Below, one piece after another: positions 1 to 6,990 of a stretch of DNA of 15,697 nucleotides. A model generated the notes under the pieces. It had not been told where the DNA came from. It did no database searches and saw only the letters and a program-made list of their open reading frames with translations. Each line of letters begins with the position of its first letter. The stretch's first letter is position 1. Position numbers and translations under genes: made by a program. Source of the DNA: JADKIH01 sp031417555 (GTDB lineage: Bacteria; Bacteroidota; Bacteroidia; AKYH767-A; 2013-40CM-41-45). The stretch spans positions 1 through 15,697 of the forward strand of contig JANOVV010000106.1 in the NCBI GenBank assembly GCA_031417555.1, read 5' to 3'.

Positions 1-282
1 CTTGCGGCGGAAACAATTTCGGAAGCGATTATTGCAAATAAGTTCGATAAAAAATTTCTTTTGGGTTATGAGAAAAAACTTTATCAGAATCTAGGTAAAG
101 AAATAAGTTTAAGCCGTGGTATTCAAAAACTCGCACATAACGCATGGCTTTTTAATCTGGTAGTAAATAAGGCACGAAAAAATTCAATGCTCCGTGAAAC
201 AATGACTTGTATGTTTGATGACATCGACATTCGTTCCCGTTTGCGAAAACCGTCATTCTACTTTAAGCTATTGTTTGATTAA
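1..282 (+). CDS. Geranylgeranyl reductase family FAD-dependent oxidoreductase, C-terminal part only
   Basis: Frame 1 is open from the first base of the window to the TAA at 280-282, giving 93 residues of a protein whose start lies upstream of the window. The visible part opens with LAAETISEAI, which resembles the helix after the last FAD-contacting loop of geranylgeranyl reductase/halogenase-like flavoproteins. It ends with the tail I associate with Bacteroidota members of this family: an aromatic 'WLFNLVVNKA' segment, a Met-Phe-Asp-Asp 'DIDIRSRLRKP' segment, and a final FYFKLLF. Such enzymes reduce isoprenoid double bonds or act as uncharacterised flavin oxidoreductases; the substrate cannot be read from this fragment. 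The Rossmann GxGxxG motif is outside the window. The assignment rests on recalled C-terminal similarity, so it is moderate. A start codon at 61 is not needed, because the frame is open to the window edge. Confidence 0.6.
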   Translation, partial: LAAETISEAIIANKFDKKFLLGYEKKLYQNLGKEISLSRGIQKLAHNAWLFNLVVNKARKNSMLRETMTCMFDDIDIRSRLRKPSFYFKLLFD

Positions 283-415
283 CCGCTATTTATTATTGGT
301 TAATGGTTATTTGTTATCTCAAAAATATTTTCTAGGTAATAAACTAATAAGTTCCATTTTGAGACCACTTCCGGAAATTGCTCCATTATCACTTTATATT
401 ACACCAGATACAATC

Positions 416-1015
416 TTACTTTTTCTCCTCCAGATATTCCTTGTTCAATCCCTCTACAACATCATTTGTAATATTTAGACTATCATTGGCAAAAAGTATT
501 CCTCCTCCTTTTTGGAAACCAAGAACAAAATTATAATTTCTGGTTTTATTAAACTTTTTTAAGTATTGATTAAGTCTCATATACAATTCTTCAGATGATT
601 TTCCTTGTTCTTCATCTAATTTACTCAAAAGTTCTTCTTTTCTTTGCATGATTTGTTGTTGCTTCATTGTTAGTTGCTCTTCCTTTTTTGCACGCTCTAA
701 ATCCGTCATCCCTATCGCTTGTTTTTGGTAAAGTTCAACTTCTCCCTGAAGATTTTCTCCCTGCGATTTCAATTCGTTTTTTATTTTGTTCTGAGAGGCT
801 TCAAATTTGCTTCTTTCATTCTTATAAAACTCATATTGATCAAGTAAAGAATCCGAATTAATATAAACGATTCCAGTACTAGGCAAAGGAATAAAACTTT
901 GATTTTGTTTTGCTTCAGCCGAAACAAACGATTCTTTTCCCTTAAAATGTAGATAATACAATACAGCTACAGCAATTATTAATACAACATTAAGCATCAT
1001 TGATAAATTCTTCAT
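416..1015 (-). CDS. OmpH/Skp family outer membrane protein chaperone-like, membrane-anchored
   Basis: A 199-residue protein with the build of OmpH/Skp periplasmic chaperones, which hold unfolded outer-membrane proteins during transit. A hydrophobic segment at about residues 8-23 is followed by a short linker. Then comes the first beta strand IVYINSDSLLDQY (49-61), a long charged, Gln/Glu/Lys-rich coiled coil at about 65-150, and the closing strand-helix YNFVLGFQKGGGILFAND (161-178) typical of the Bacteroidota branch. The N-terminal segment has no clear signal-peptidase site right behind it, so it may stay as a membrane anchor rather than be cleaved; that is inference. The start at 1015 is the first Met; Met6 and Met7 are alternatives. 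The gene stands alone, convergent with the partial flavoprotein gene and divergent from the methyltransferase gene, so it probably has its own promoter. Family assignment is good; the client proteins are unknown. Confidence 0.85.
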   Translation of the reverse strand: MKNLSMMLNVVLIIAVAVLYYLHFKGKESFVSAEAKQNQSFIPLPSTGIVYINSDSLLDQYEFYKNERSKFEASQNKIKNELKSQGENLQGEVELYQKQAIGMTDLERAKKEEQLTMKQQQIMQRKEELLSKLDEEQGKSSEELYMRLNQYLKKFNKTRNYNFVLGFQKGGGILFANDSLNITNDVVEGLNKEYLEEKK

Positions 1016-1032
1016 AAAATATGTTTTGCGGG

Positions 1033-1040
1033 CGAAGATA
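1033..1040 (-). promoter_or_regulatory. Possible -7 box for the OmpH-like gene
   Basis: On the minus strand this reads TATCTTCG, one mismatch from the Bacteroidota -7 consensus TAnnTTTG, followed by C. It lies 17 bases before the ATG at 1015. No clear -33 TTG element is seen at the expected distance, and the leader would be very short, so this is a weak call. Confidence 0.35.
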
Positions 1041-1170
1041 AGCGAATATGATGTATAATTGATCTTTTTTGGGACTGCAAATAAAAAATATTAAATTGCC
1101 GTACTCACTTAAATCTTTCAGAACCAAAATTGTATACAAATCAATACATGTCTTATTTAATTTCTGTAAT

Positions 1171-1178
1171 TTATTTTG
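1171..1178 (+). promoter_or_regulatory. Possible -7 box for the methyltransferase-to-molybdoenzyme operon
   Basis: TTATTTTG differs from TAnnTTTG at one position and sits 24 bases before the ATG at 1203. If real, transcription would start near 1184, which would exclude the upstream TTG codons as starts and support the ATG at 1203. No -33 element is evident. Confidence 0.35.
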
Positions 1179-1202
1179 CGAAACGATTTAATTTCATTGC
1201 TT

Positions 1203-1841
1203 ATGGACATTATTGACCCGTTTCTAAATGACTACGCTGAAAACTATTCTTCAGAAGAACCTCTTTTATTGAAAGAATTAAACAGGGATACATTCGCCAA
1301 AGTATTAATGCCGCGAATGCTTTCCGGACATATTCAAGGTAGAATGTTAAGTATGTTAAGTCATATGATTAGCCCGAAATTAATTTTGGAAATAGGAACT
1401 TACACAGGTTATTCGGCACTATGTTTTGCTGAAGGATTATCGGAAGGCGGACATCTGCATACCATTGATATAAACGACGAACTGGCGCCGATGGTGAAAT
1501 CATACATAGCCAAAGCCGGCATGGAAAATATAATTACATTACATAATGGAAATGCTTCCGAAATTATTCCAACTTTGTCAGGACCATTTGATCTTATTTT
1601 TATAGATGCTGATAAAATAAATTATTCTCTTTATTACGATTTAGTTATCAACAAGGTCAGACAAGGTGGTTTTTTAATCGCAGACAATGTTTTATGGAGC
1701 GGAAAAGTACTAAACCTTGAAAATGCCGATAAAGACACGCATGCTATTCATCAATTTAATGAAAAAATAAAAAAAGATGATAGAGTTGAAAAAGTATTAT
1801 TGACTGTAAGAGATGGATTACTAATTATTAGAAAAAAATAA
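1203..1841 (+). CDS. Class I SAM-dependent O-methyltransferase (catechol/caffeoyl-CoA OMT type)
   Basis: A 212-residue enzyme of the cation-dependent O-methyltransferase family (Methyltransf_3), which moves a methyl group from S-adenosylmethionine to a hydroxyl, usually of a catechol-like compound. Seen in the sequence: the early segment LNRDTFAKVLMPRMLSGHIQG (residues 26-46) typical of Bacteroidota members; SAM motif I, EIGTYTGYSA (63-72); the acidic strand end TIDIN (87-91); the metal-binding FIDADK (133-138, Asp135); and ADNVLWSG (160-167), which supplies the second Asp-Asn metal pair. I chose ATG 1203 over in-frame TTG codons at 1176 and 1197 because it gives the family's usual N-terminus (MDIIDPFL) and lies downstream of a possible -7 box. 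Length is normal. It is the first gene of the plus-strand run, 38 bases before the threonine aldolase gene. The substrate is unknown. Confidence 0.88.
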   Translation: MDIIDPFLNDYAENYSSEEPLLLKELNRDTFAKVLMPRMLSGHIQGRMLSMLSHMISPKLILEIGTYTGYSALCFAEGLSEGGHLHTIDINDELAPMVKSYIAKAGMENIITLHNGNASEIIPTLSGPFDLIFIDADKINYSLYYDLVINKVRQGGFLIADNVLWSGKVLNLENADKDTHAIHQFNEKIKKDDRVEKVLLTVRDGLLIIRKK

Positions 1842-1879
1842 TACCACCGCTAATATTATTATTTAAGAATAAAATTAAA

Positions 1880-2908
1880 ATGAAACCAGCTCTTATCGAT
1901 CTTCGCAGTGATACTGTTACTCGTCCCTCAAAAGACATGTTAGAAGCGATGTTTACCGCCGAAGTGGGTGATGATGTTTTTGATGAAGATCCGACGGTTA
2001 AAGAATTGGAAGCAAAAGCATCATCCTTATTCGGCAAAGAAGCAGGCTTGTTTTGTCCGAGCGGAACAATGACAAATCAAATTAGTATTCGTATTTTAAC
2101 TCAGCCACAGCAAGAAGTTATTTGCGATAAGGGAGCTCATATATATTATTATGAAGGGGGTGGTATTGCTTCCAATTCAGGTTTATCGATGAGATTATTA
2201 GAAGGCGATCGTGGACGAATTTCTGTCAGCCAAATAGAAGATAATATAAATCCTCCTGATAATATACATCAACCTTTCACTTCTTTAGTTGCCATTGAAA
2301 ATACATGTAATAAAGGTGGAGGGAGCTTCTATACGCTTCAACAGATGAAGGCTCTCTCAGAAGTTAGCCGAAAAAATAATTTAAAAATCCATCTCGATGG
2401 AGCTCGTATTTTTAATGCAATTGCAGAGACAGGTGATTCTACACTCGAAATAGGAAAGCTATTCGACACTATTTCCATTTGCTTATCAAAAGGATTAGGT
2501 GCACCTGTTGGTTCATTAGTATTATCAAGTGCGGAAAATATAAAACGAGCGAAACGTGTCCGAAAAAGTTTCGGAGGTGGAATGAGACAATCAGGCTATC
2601 TTGCTGCTGCAGGAATTTATGCTCTGGATAATAATATAAAAAGATTAACAGAAGATCACCGGAGAGCTAAAATTATCTACCAAGCCTTAACTTCTCTATC
2701 CTACATTAATGAAATTTTACCTGTAGATACAAACATTATTGTTTTTAGTTTAATTGATGAAAAACCAATTGAACATTTTTTAAATTACCTTACAGAAAAC
2801 AATATAAAAGCTGTTGCTTTTGGAAAACAAACAGTACGAATGGTAACTCATCTCGATTTTACAGATGAAATGCTTGACAAACTAATTTTAGTATTAAATA
2901 AATATTAA
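1880..2908 (+). CDS. ltaE: Low-specificity L-threonine aldolase
   Basis: A 342-residue PLP-dependent fold-type I enzyme that splits L-threonine or L-allo-threonine into glycine and acetaldehyde. Family marks: the opening IDLRSDTVTRPS (6-17); GDDVFDEDPTV (30-40); the cofactor-region SGTMTNQ (61-67); the active-site HLDGARIFN (171-179), with Asp173 for the pyridine nitrogen and Arg176; and the Schiff-base lysine Lys204 in CLSKGLGAPVGS (201-212). The next segment, FGGGMRQSGYLAAAG, is also typical. Length matches the family (about 330-350), and I see no missing key residue. It lies 38 bases after the methyltransferase stop and only 16 bases before the next start, so it is probably co-transcribed. 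The context gives no metabolic link to the molybdoenzyme genes behind it, so the grouping may simply be shared transcription. Confidence 0.93.
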   Translation: MKPALIDLRSDTVTRPSKDMLEAMFTAEVGDDVFDEDPTVKELEAKASSLFGKEAGLFCPSGTMTNQISIRILTQPQQEVICDKGAHIYYYEGGGIASNSGLSMRLLEGDRGRISVSQIEDNINPPDNIHQPFTSLVAIENTCNKGGGSFYTLQQMKALSEVSRKNNLKIHLDGARIFNAIAETGDSTLEIGKLFDTISICLSKGLGAPVGSLVLSSAENIKRAKRVRKSFGGGMRQSGYLAAAGIYALDNNIKRLTEDHRRAKIIYQALTSLSYINEILPVDTNIIVFSLIDEKPIEHFLNYLTENNIKAVAFGKQTVRMVTHLDFTDEMLDKLILVLNKY

Positions 2909-2924
2909 TCGATAAACTCCAATA

Positions 2925-3641
2925 ATGGCTTATACCTACCACCCTTGCCATGTTACCAAAATTATTTCAGAAACTGATTTGGTAAAAAGATTTTTTTTTA
3001 AAGTCCCCGATGAATATCCTTTTGATTTCCAACCGGGACAATTTGTAATGCTTCATCTGCCTATTGAATCAAAATATCAAAACAGAAGTTATTCAATTGC
3101 ATCTCCGCCATATGGTGACAATACATTTGAACTTGCAATAATTTTAAATCCTAAAGGACTTGGTACACCTTACTTATGGGAAAACGTTGAAATAGGATCT
3201 GCAATTAATGTATCAAAACCTTTAGGCAAATTTATTCTTCAGGAACCAATTGAAGAAGACATTTGTTTCATTGGAACAGGAACAGGCATTGCACCTCTCA
3301 GGTCGATGATTTTGCACATTTTTAATAATAATATTCCATATAAAAATATTTACCTGATTTTTGGAAATCGATGGGAAAAAGATATTTTATATTATAAAGA
3401 ATTTAAAGAATTAGCCGAAGCTCATAATAATTTTAATTTTATCCCGGTTTTATCCCGAGACAATCCGGGCTGGACAGGCAAAAAAGGGTATGTACATGAA
3501 GTATATCAGGAAATTTTTTCCGATAAACGCAACGCAACGTTTTACTTGTGCGGCTGGAAAGATATGCTTAGAGATGCCCGTTTAAATTTAGAAAAAATGA
3601 GCTACGATAAAAAGAAAATTAAATTTGAATCGTATGATTAA
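2925..3641 (+). CDS. Ferredoxin/flavodoxin--NADP(H) reductase-like FAD-binding oxidoreductase
   Basis: A 238-residue single-chain member of the ferredoxin-NADP reductase superfamily, with an N-terminal FAD-binding beta barrel and a C-terminal NAD(P)-binding domain. Seen: PGQFVMLHL (37-45); the FAD motif RSYSIAS (54-60); the pyrophosphate-binding GTGTGIAPLRSM (117-128) that begins the nucleotide domain; FGNRWEKDILY (146-156); and the Cys-Gly pair in YLCGWKDML (207-215). There is no 2Fe-2S ferredoxin domain, so it should pass electrons between NAD(P)H and a separate carrier or directly to a partner enzyme. It starts 16 bases after ltaE and is followed 46 bases later by fdhD. Its place next to a molybdoenzyme pair makes an electron-transfer role for that enzyme plausible, but this is inference. 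The natural partner and the NADH/NADPH preference cannot be told by eye. Confidence 0.85.
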   Translation: MAYTYHPCHVTKIISETDLVKRFFFKVPDEYPFDFQPGQFVMLHLPIESKYQNRSYSIASPPYGDNTFELAIILNPKGLGTPYLWENVEIGSAINVSKPLGKFILQEPIEEDICFIGTGTGIAPLRSMILHIFNNNIPYKNIYLIFGNRWEKDILYYKEFKELAEAHNNFNFIPVLSRDNPGWTGKKGYVHEVYQEIFSDKRNATFYLCGWKDMLRDARLNLEKMSYDKKKIKFESYD

Positions 3642-3687
3642 AATAAATTTATTACAATATATAACTATTGTTTAAATTAAATTTAAA

Positions 3688-4530
3688 ATGTCATCAACAA
3701 TAAAAATAAAAATAGACAAGCTAACTCCTACCGGCTTAAATTCTGAAGAAGATCTTCTAGCAATTGAAGAACCACTTGAAATTAGGATTTCCTATTTCAA
3801 AAATAAAAATAGGGAAGAAAATAATCTTTCCATTACGATGCGAACTCCCGGGGAAGACAGTGAACTCGCACTGGGATTTCTTTTTACTGAAGGAATTATC
3901 GATTCTATGGATCAGGTTTTATCTATCCATAGTTTTTCAGAAAATACAATAACAATTGCATTTACTGAAAATGTAATTTTTGATATCAAAAAACTTGAAA
4001 AACATTTTTATACTTCATCCAGTTGTGGTATTTGCGGAAAAACATCTATCGAAGCAATAAGAACTATTAAAAGTTCCACAACAAACAACAAAACACTTAT
4101 TGTAAATTCTACTGTAATTCAAAATTTACCATCAGCACTTAGGATAAAGCAAAATATATTTGAACAAACCGGAGGATTACATGCATCTGCAATTTTTAAT
4201 CCAGAGGGAGAACTTATTTTACTTTGCGAAGATGTGGGCAGGCACAATGCCTTGGATAAATTAATTGGTTCAGCTTTAAAAACTAACATTCTCCCATTGG
4301 AAAAATATATTCTTTTGCTTAGTGGAAGAGCGAGCTTTGAACTCATTCAAAAAGCAACCATGGCCGGTATAACCATTGTAGCTTCTATTGGCGCGCCTTC
4401 CAGTCTGGCAGTGGAACTTGCAAATGAAAGAGAAATGACATTAATTGGTTTCCTGCGAAATAAACAATTTAATATTTATTGTGGCAAAGAAAGAATAAAA
4501 CTTAAAGACAGCGAATTGAAAACTGCTTGA
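3688..4530 (+). CDS. fdhD: Formate dehydrogenase accessory sulfurtransferase FdhD
   Basis: A 280-residue FdhD protein, the cytoplasmic sulfurtransferase that takes sulfur from a cysteine desulfurase and places the terminal sulfido ligand on the Mo-bis-MGD cofactor before insertion into formate-dehydrogenase-type enzymes. Diagnostic stretches are all present: MRTPGEDSELALGFLFTEGI (51-70); the catalytic CxxC loop SSCGICGK (111-118, Cys113 and Cys116); GGLHASAIF (162-170); EDVGRHNALDKLIG (181-194); LSGRASFELIQKA (211-223); and ASIGAPSSLAVELA (232-245). Length is normal and both loop cysteines are kept, so it should be active. It stands 64 bases before the molybdoenzyme gene on the same strand, its expected client. 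No -7 box is seen between the two, which favours co-transcription. Confidence 0.96.
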   Translation: MSSTIKIKIDKLTPTGLNSEEDLLAIEEPLEIRISYFKNKNREENNLSITMRTPGEDSELALGFLFTEGIIDSMDQVLSIHSFSENTITIAFTENVIFDIKKLEKHFYTSSSCGICGKTSIEAIRTIKSSTTNNKTLIVNSTVIQNLPSALRIKQNIFEQTGGLHASAIFNPEGELILLCEDVGRHNALDKLIGSALKTNILPLEKYILLLSGRASFELIQKATMAGITIVASIGAPSSLAVELANEREMTLIGFLRNKQFNIYCGKERIKLKDSELKTA

Positions 4531-4594
4531 CAAAATTAGTTTTATTTAATTATATAAATAATTTCTGCGATTAAAAAAATAATATAATAAACGA

Positions 4595-6922
4595 ATGAGC
4601 GATTTTCTACAAAATAATTCAAATGAAAATGTGAAGCTGCCGGTTATTGAAAATCCCATAGAGAAAAATTCTCCGTTTATAACAAAACCTAAATTAGTTG
4701 CCGCGGGTATTCCCGCAATTCTTTCAAGCGCAAAACACATGTTAAATAGCATGGGTCCTGTGAGGGCTTTTAAAGCATTGAATCTATTAAATCAGTTGGA
4801 AGGGTATGGTTGTCCTGGTTGTGCCTGGCCTGATCCCGATGATGAACGTTCCCGTTTAGGCGAATACTGTGAAAATGGTGTTAAAGCAATTGCAGAAGAG
4901 GCAACGACTAAAAAAATAAATGCAGAATTTTTTGAAACTCATTCTGTGGCTGACCTTTCCTTATTATCTGATTTTGAAATTGGAAAATTGGGGCGAATTG
5001 CTCAACCAGTTTACTTGTCAAACGGAGATACAAATTACAGATCTATCTCATGGGAGGATGCTTTTAGAATTATCGCTGAGAATCTCCATACTTGTAAAAA
5101 TCCTGACGAGGCTGTATTTTATACAAGCGGCCGCACAAGTAATGAAGCTGCTTTTCTTTATCAATTATTTGTTCGACAATTTGGAACTAACAATCTTCCC
5201 GATTGCAGCAACATGTGTCATGAGTCGAGTGGAATTGCTCTCACAGAAAGTTTGGGACTTGGAAAAGGTTCGGTGAAACTTGAAGATTTTTATCAGGCGG
5301 AAGTGATAATTATTCTTGGGCAAAATCCCGGAACCAATCATCCCAGAATGTTAAGTGCTCTGAAAAAAGCAAAAGAAAACGGTTGTATCATAATTTCTGT
5401 AAATCCTCTTCAAGAAACAGGTTTAATTGCATTCAATGATCCACAAACTATTAACGGACTCTTAGGTAAAAATGAAAAACTTGCAGATTATTTTCTTCAA
5501 GTAAAAATTAATGGTGACATGGCCTTACTTCAGGCTGTAGAAATTATTCTCTTAGGAGAAGAAGAAAATAATCCCGGTAAAATATTTGATCAACTCTTTA
5601 TTGAAAAACATACACAAGGTTATAAAGAATTCGTTAATCATTTAAAAAAACAAGAACTGCAAACACTTGTTAATGCATCAGGGGTGTTATTATCTGAAAT
5701 TAAATCCGTTGCTGATGTAATAAAAAATAAGAAAAAAATAATTGCCTGCTGGGCAATGGGTTTAACACAACATAAAAATGCCGTTGATACAATTAAAGAA
5801 ATTGTAAACCTTCTATTGCTGAAAGGAAGCATCGGCAAACCCGGTGCCGGGACTTGCCCGGTTAGAGGTCACAGTAATGTTCAAGGTGATCGTACCATGG
5901 GAATTTATGAAAAACCTTCGCCTGAATTTCTTAATTCAATAAAAACAGTATTTGGTTTTAATCCACCGGTTAAAAATGGTTATGACACAGTTGAATCTAT
6001 TCATGCTATGTATAAAGGCAATGTTAAAGTATTTATGGCTTTGGGGGGAAATTTTCTCTCAGCAACACCTGATACCAAATACACTGCAGAAGCATTAAAA
6101 AAATGTCAATTGACAGTTCAAATCTCAACAAAACTAAATCGAAGTCATTTGATAACTGGAAGAGAGGCGTTAATACTTCCTACCCTTGGCAGAAGTGATA
6201 AAGACATTGTTAATGGTAAAGAACAATTAATAAGTATTGAAAATTCTATGGGTGTTGTGCAAATGTCGAAGGGAAAATTAAATCCTGTATCTGATCAAAT
6301 GTTGAGTGAGCCGGCCATAATCTCCAGAATGGCACAGGAAGTTTTTAAAAATAATTCAACGATCTCTTGGGAAAAATACTCGGAAGATTATGACACTATC
6401 AGAGATGATATAGCTCGTGTAATCCCGGGGTTTGAAAATTATAATAAAAAAATACAAATGCGTGGCGGGTTTTATCTTCCCAATTCACTTCGTGAAAAAA
6501 CATTTAACACATTGTCAGGCAAAGCGGTGTTTACTGTTTCAAATTGTATCATTCAGAAATTGTCTGATGACGAATACATGATGATGACTATTCGTTCACA
6601 TGATCAGTTTAATACTACAATTTATGGTTTGAACGACCGATACCGGGGAATATTCAACGGCCGCAGAATAATTTTCATGAATGAGAAGGATATGATAAAA
6701 GCAGGTTTAAAACAAAAGGATGTTGTTAACCTTTATAATTTTCATGATGGTGTAGAAAGAGTTGCTAATAAATTTATTGTAGTCAAATACAATATTCCTG
6801 AAAAATGCACTGCAACCTATTTCCCCGAAACAAATATTTTAGTTCCAATAAACAGTACAGCCGATAAAAGCAATACTCCTACATCAAAATTAATAATTAT
6901 TAAAATAAAAAAGTCAGACTGA
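4595..6922 (+). CDS. FdhF/YdeP family molybdopterin oxidoreductase (formate-dehydrogenase-like alpha subunit)
   Basis: A 775-residue bis-MGD molybdoenzyme of the YdeP branch of the DMSO reductase superfamily. It is recognised by GYGCPGCAWPDP (70-81), which replaces the usual N-terminal [4Fe-4S] motif CxxCxxxC: only Cys73, Cys76 and possibly Cys92 remain. By eye, GTNNLPDCSNMCHESSG (197-213) aligns with the region of E. coli FdhF around Sec140-His141, placing Cys208-His209 at the catalytic Sec-His position. PVRGHSNVQG (422-431) matches the segment holding the catalytic Arg, here Arg424. GQNPGTNHPRM (242-252) is a cofactor-binding loop, and the C-terminal domain has IRSHDQFNTTIYGLNDRYRG (666-685). 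There is no Tat signal, so it is probably cytoplasmic. E. coli YdeP is linked to acid resistance, but the family's substrate is not established and formate is only one possibility. FdhD lies directly upstream. The gene ends 19 bases from the convergent unknown gene. Confidence 0.9.
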   Translation: MSDFLQNNSNENVKLPVIENPIEKNSPFITKPKLVAAGIPAILSSAKHMLNSMGPVRAFKALNLLNQLEGYGCPGCAWPDPDDERSRLGEYCENGVKAIAEEATTKKINAEFFETHSVADLSLLSDFEIGKLGRIAQPVYLSNGDTNYRSISWEDAFRIIAENLHTCKNPDEAVFYTSGRTSNEAAFLYQLFVRQFGTNNLPDCSNMCHESSGIALTESLGLGKGSVKLEDFYQAEVIIILGQNPGTNHPRMLSALKKAKENGCIIISVNPLQETGLIAFNDPQTINGLLGKNEKLADYFLQVKINGDMALLQAVEIILLGEEENNPGKIFDQLFIEKHTQGYKEFVNHLKKQELQTLVNASGVLLSEIKSVADVIKNKKKIIACWAMGLTQHKNAVDTIKEIVNLLLLKGSIGKPGAGTCPVRGHSNVQGDRTMGIYEKPSPEFLNSIKTVFGFNPPVKNGYDTVESIHAMYKGNVKVFMALGGNFLSATPDTKYTAEALKKCQLTVQISTKLNRSHLITGREALILPTLGRSDKDIVNGKEQLISIENSMGVVQMSKGKLNPVSDQMLSEPAIISRMAQEVFKNNSTISWEKYSEDYDTIRDDIARVIPGFENYNKKIQMRGGFYLPNSLREKTFNTLSGKAVFTVSNCIIQKLSDDEYMMMTIRSHDQFNTTIYGLNDRYRGIFNGRRIIFMNEKDMIKAGLKQKDVVNLYNFHDGVERVANKFIVVKYNIPEKCTATYFPETNILVPINSTADKSNTPTSKLIIIKIKKSD

Positions 6923-6941
6923 TTCGGAGAACCAAAAATAA

Positions 6942-6990
6942 TTATATAATAATCTTATACTTACGTAAGTCGAGTAAATTATTATCATAA
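6942..6990. terminator. Imperfect inverted repeat at a convergent gene junction, possible terminator
   Basis: A perfect 12-base palindrome ACTTACGTAAGT (6959-6970) is nested in outer arms ATAATAAT (6946-6953) and ATTATTAT (6978-6985). It lies inside the last codons of the minus-strand gene and just after the molybdoenzyme stop. On the minus-strand side a T-rich stretch follows; on the plus side there is no clear T-run. It may help end transcription from one or both directions, but the arms are A/T only and could be chance in such A+T-rich DNA. Confidence 0.3.

Noticed and set aside
318..363. Inverted repeat CTCAAAA...TTTTGAG between the partial flavoprotein and OmpH-like genes
   Set aside because: Seven-base arms rich in A/T with a 32-base loop and no T-run at the right place; not a credible terminator.
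1176..1202. TTG codons at 1176 and 1197 as starts of the methyltransferase gene
   Set aside because: They extend the protein beyond the usual family N-terminus, and the first overlaps a possible -7 box; ATG 1203 fits better.
4527..4555. TTGACA followed by TATA-rich sequence, resembling an E. coli sigma70 promoter for the molybdoenzyme gene
   Set aside because: The hexamer overlaps the fdhD stop codon and Bacteroidota primary sigma does not use this consensus; A+T-rich DNA gives such matches by chance.
4595..6922. Calling the molybdoenzyme a true formate dehydrogenase
   Set aside because: The CPGC-containing N-terminus and lack of the CxxCxxxC cluster motif place it in the YdeP branch, whose substrate is not established.
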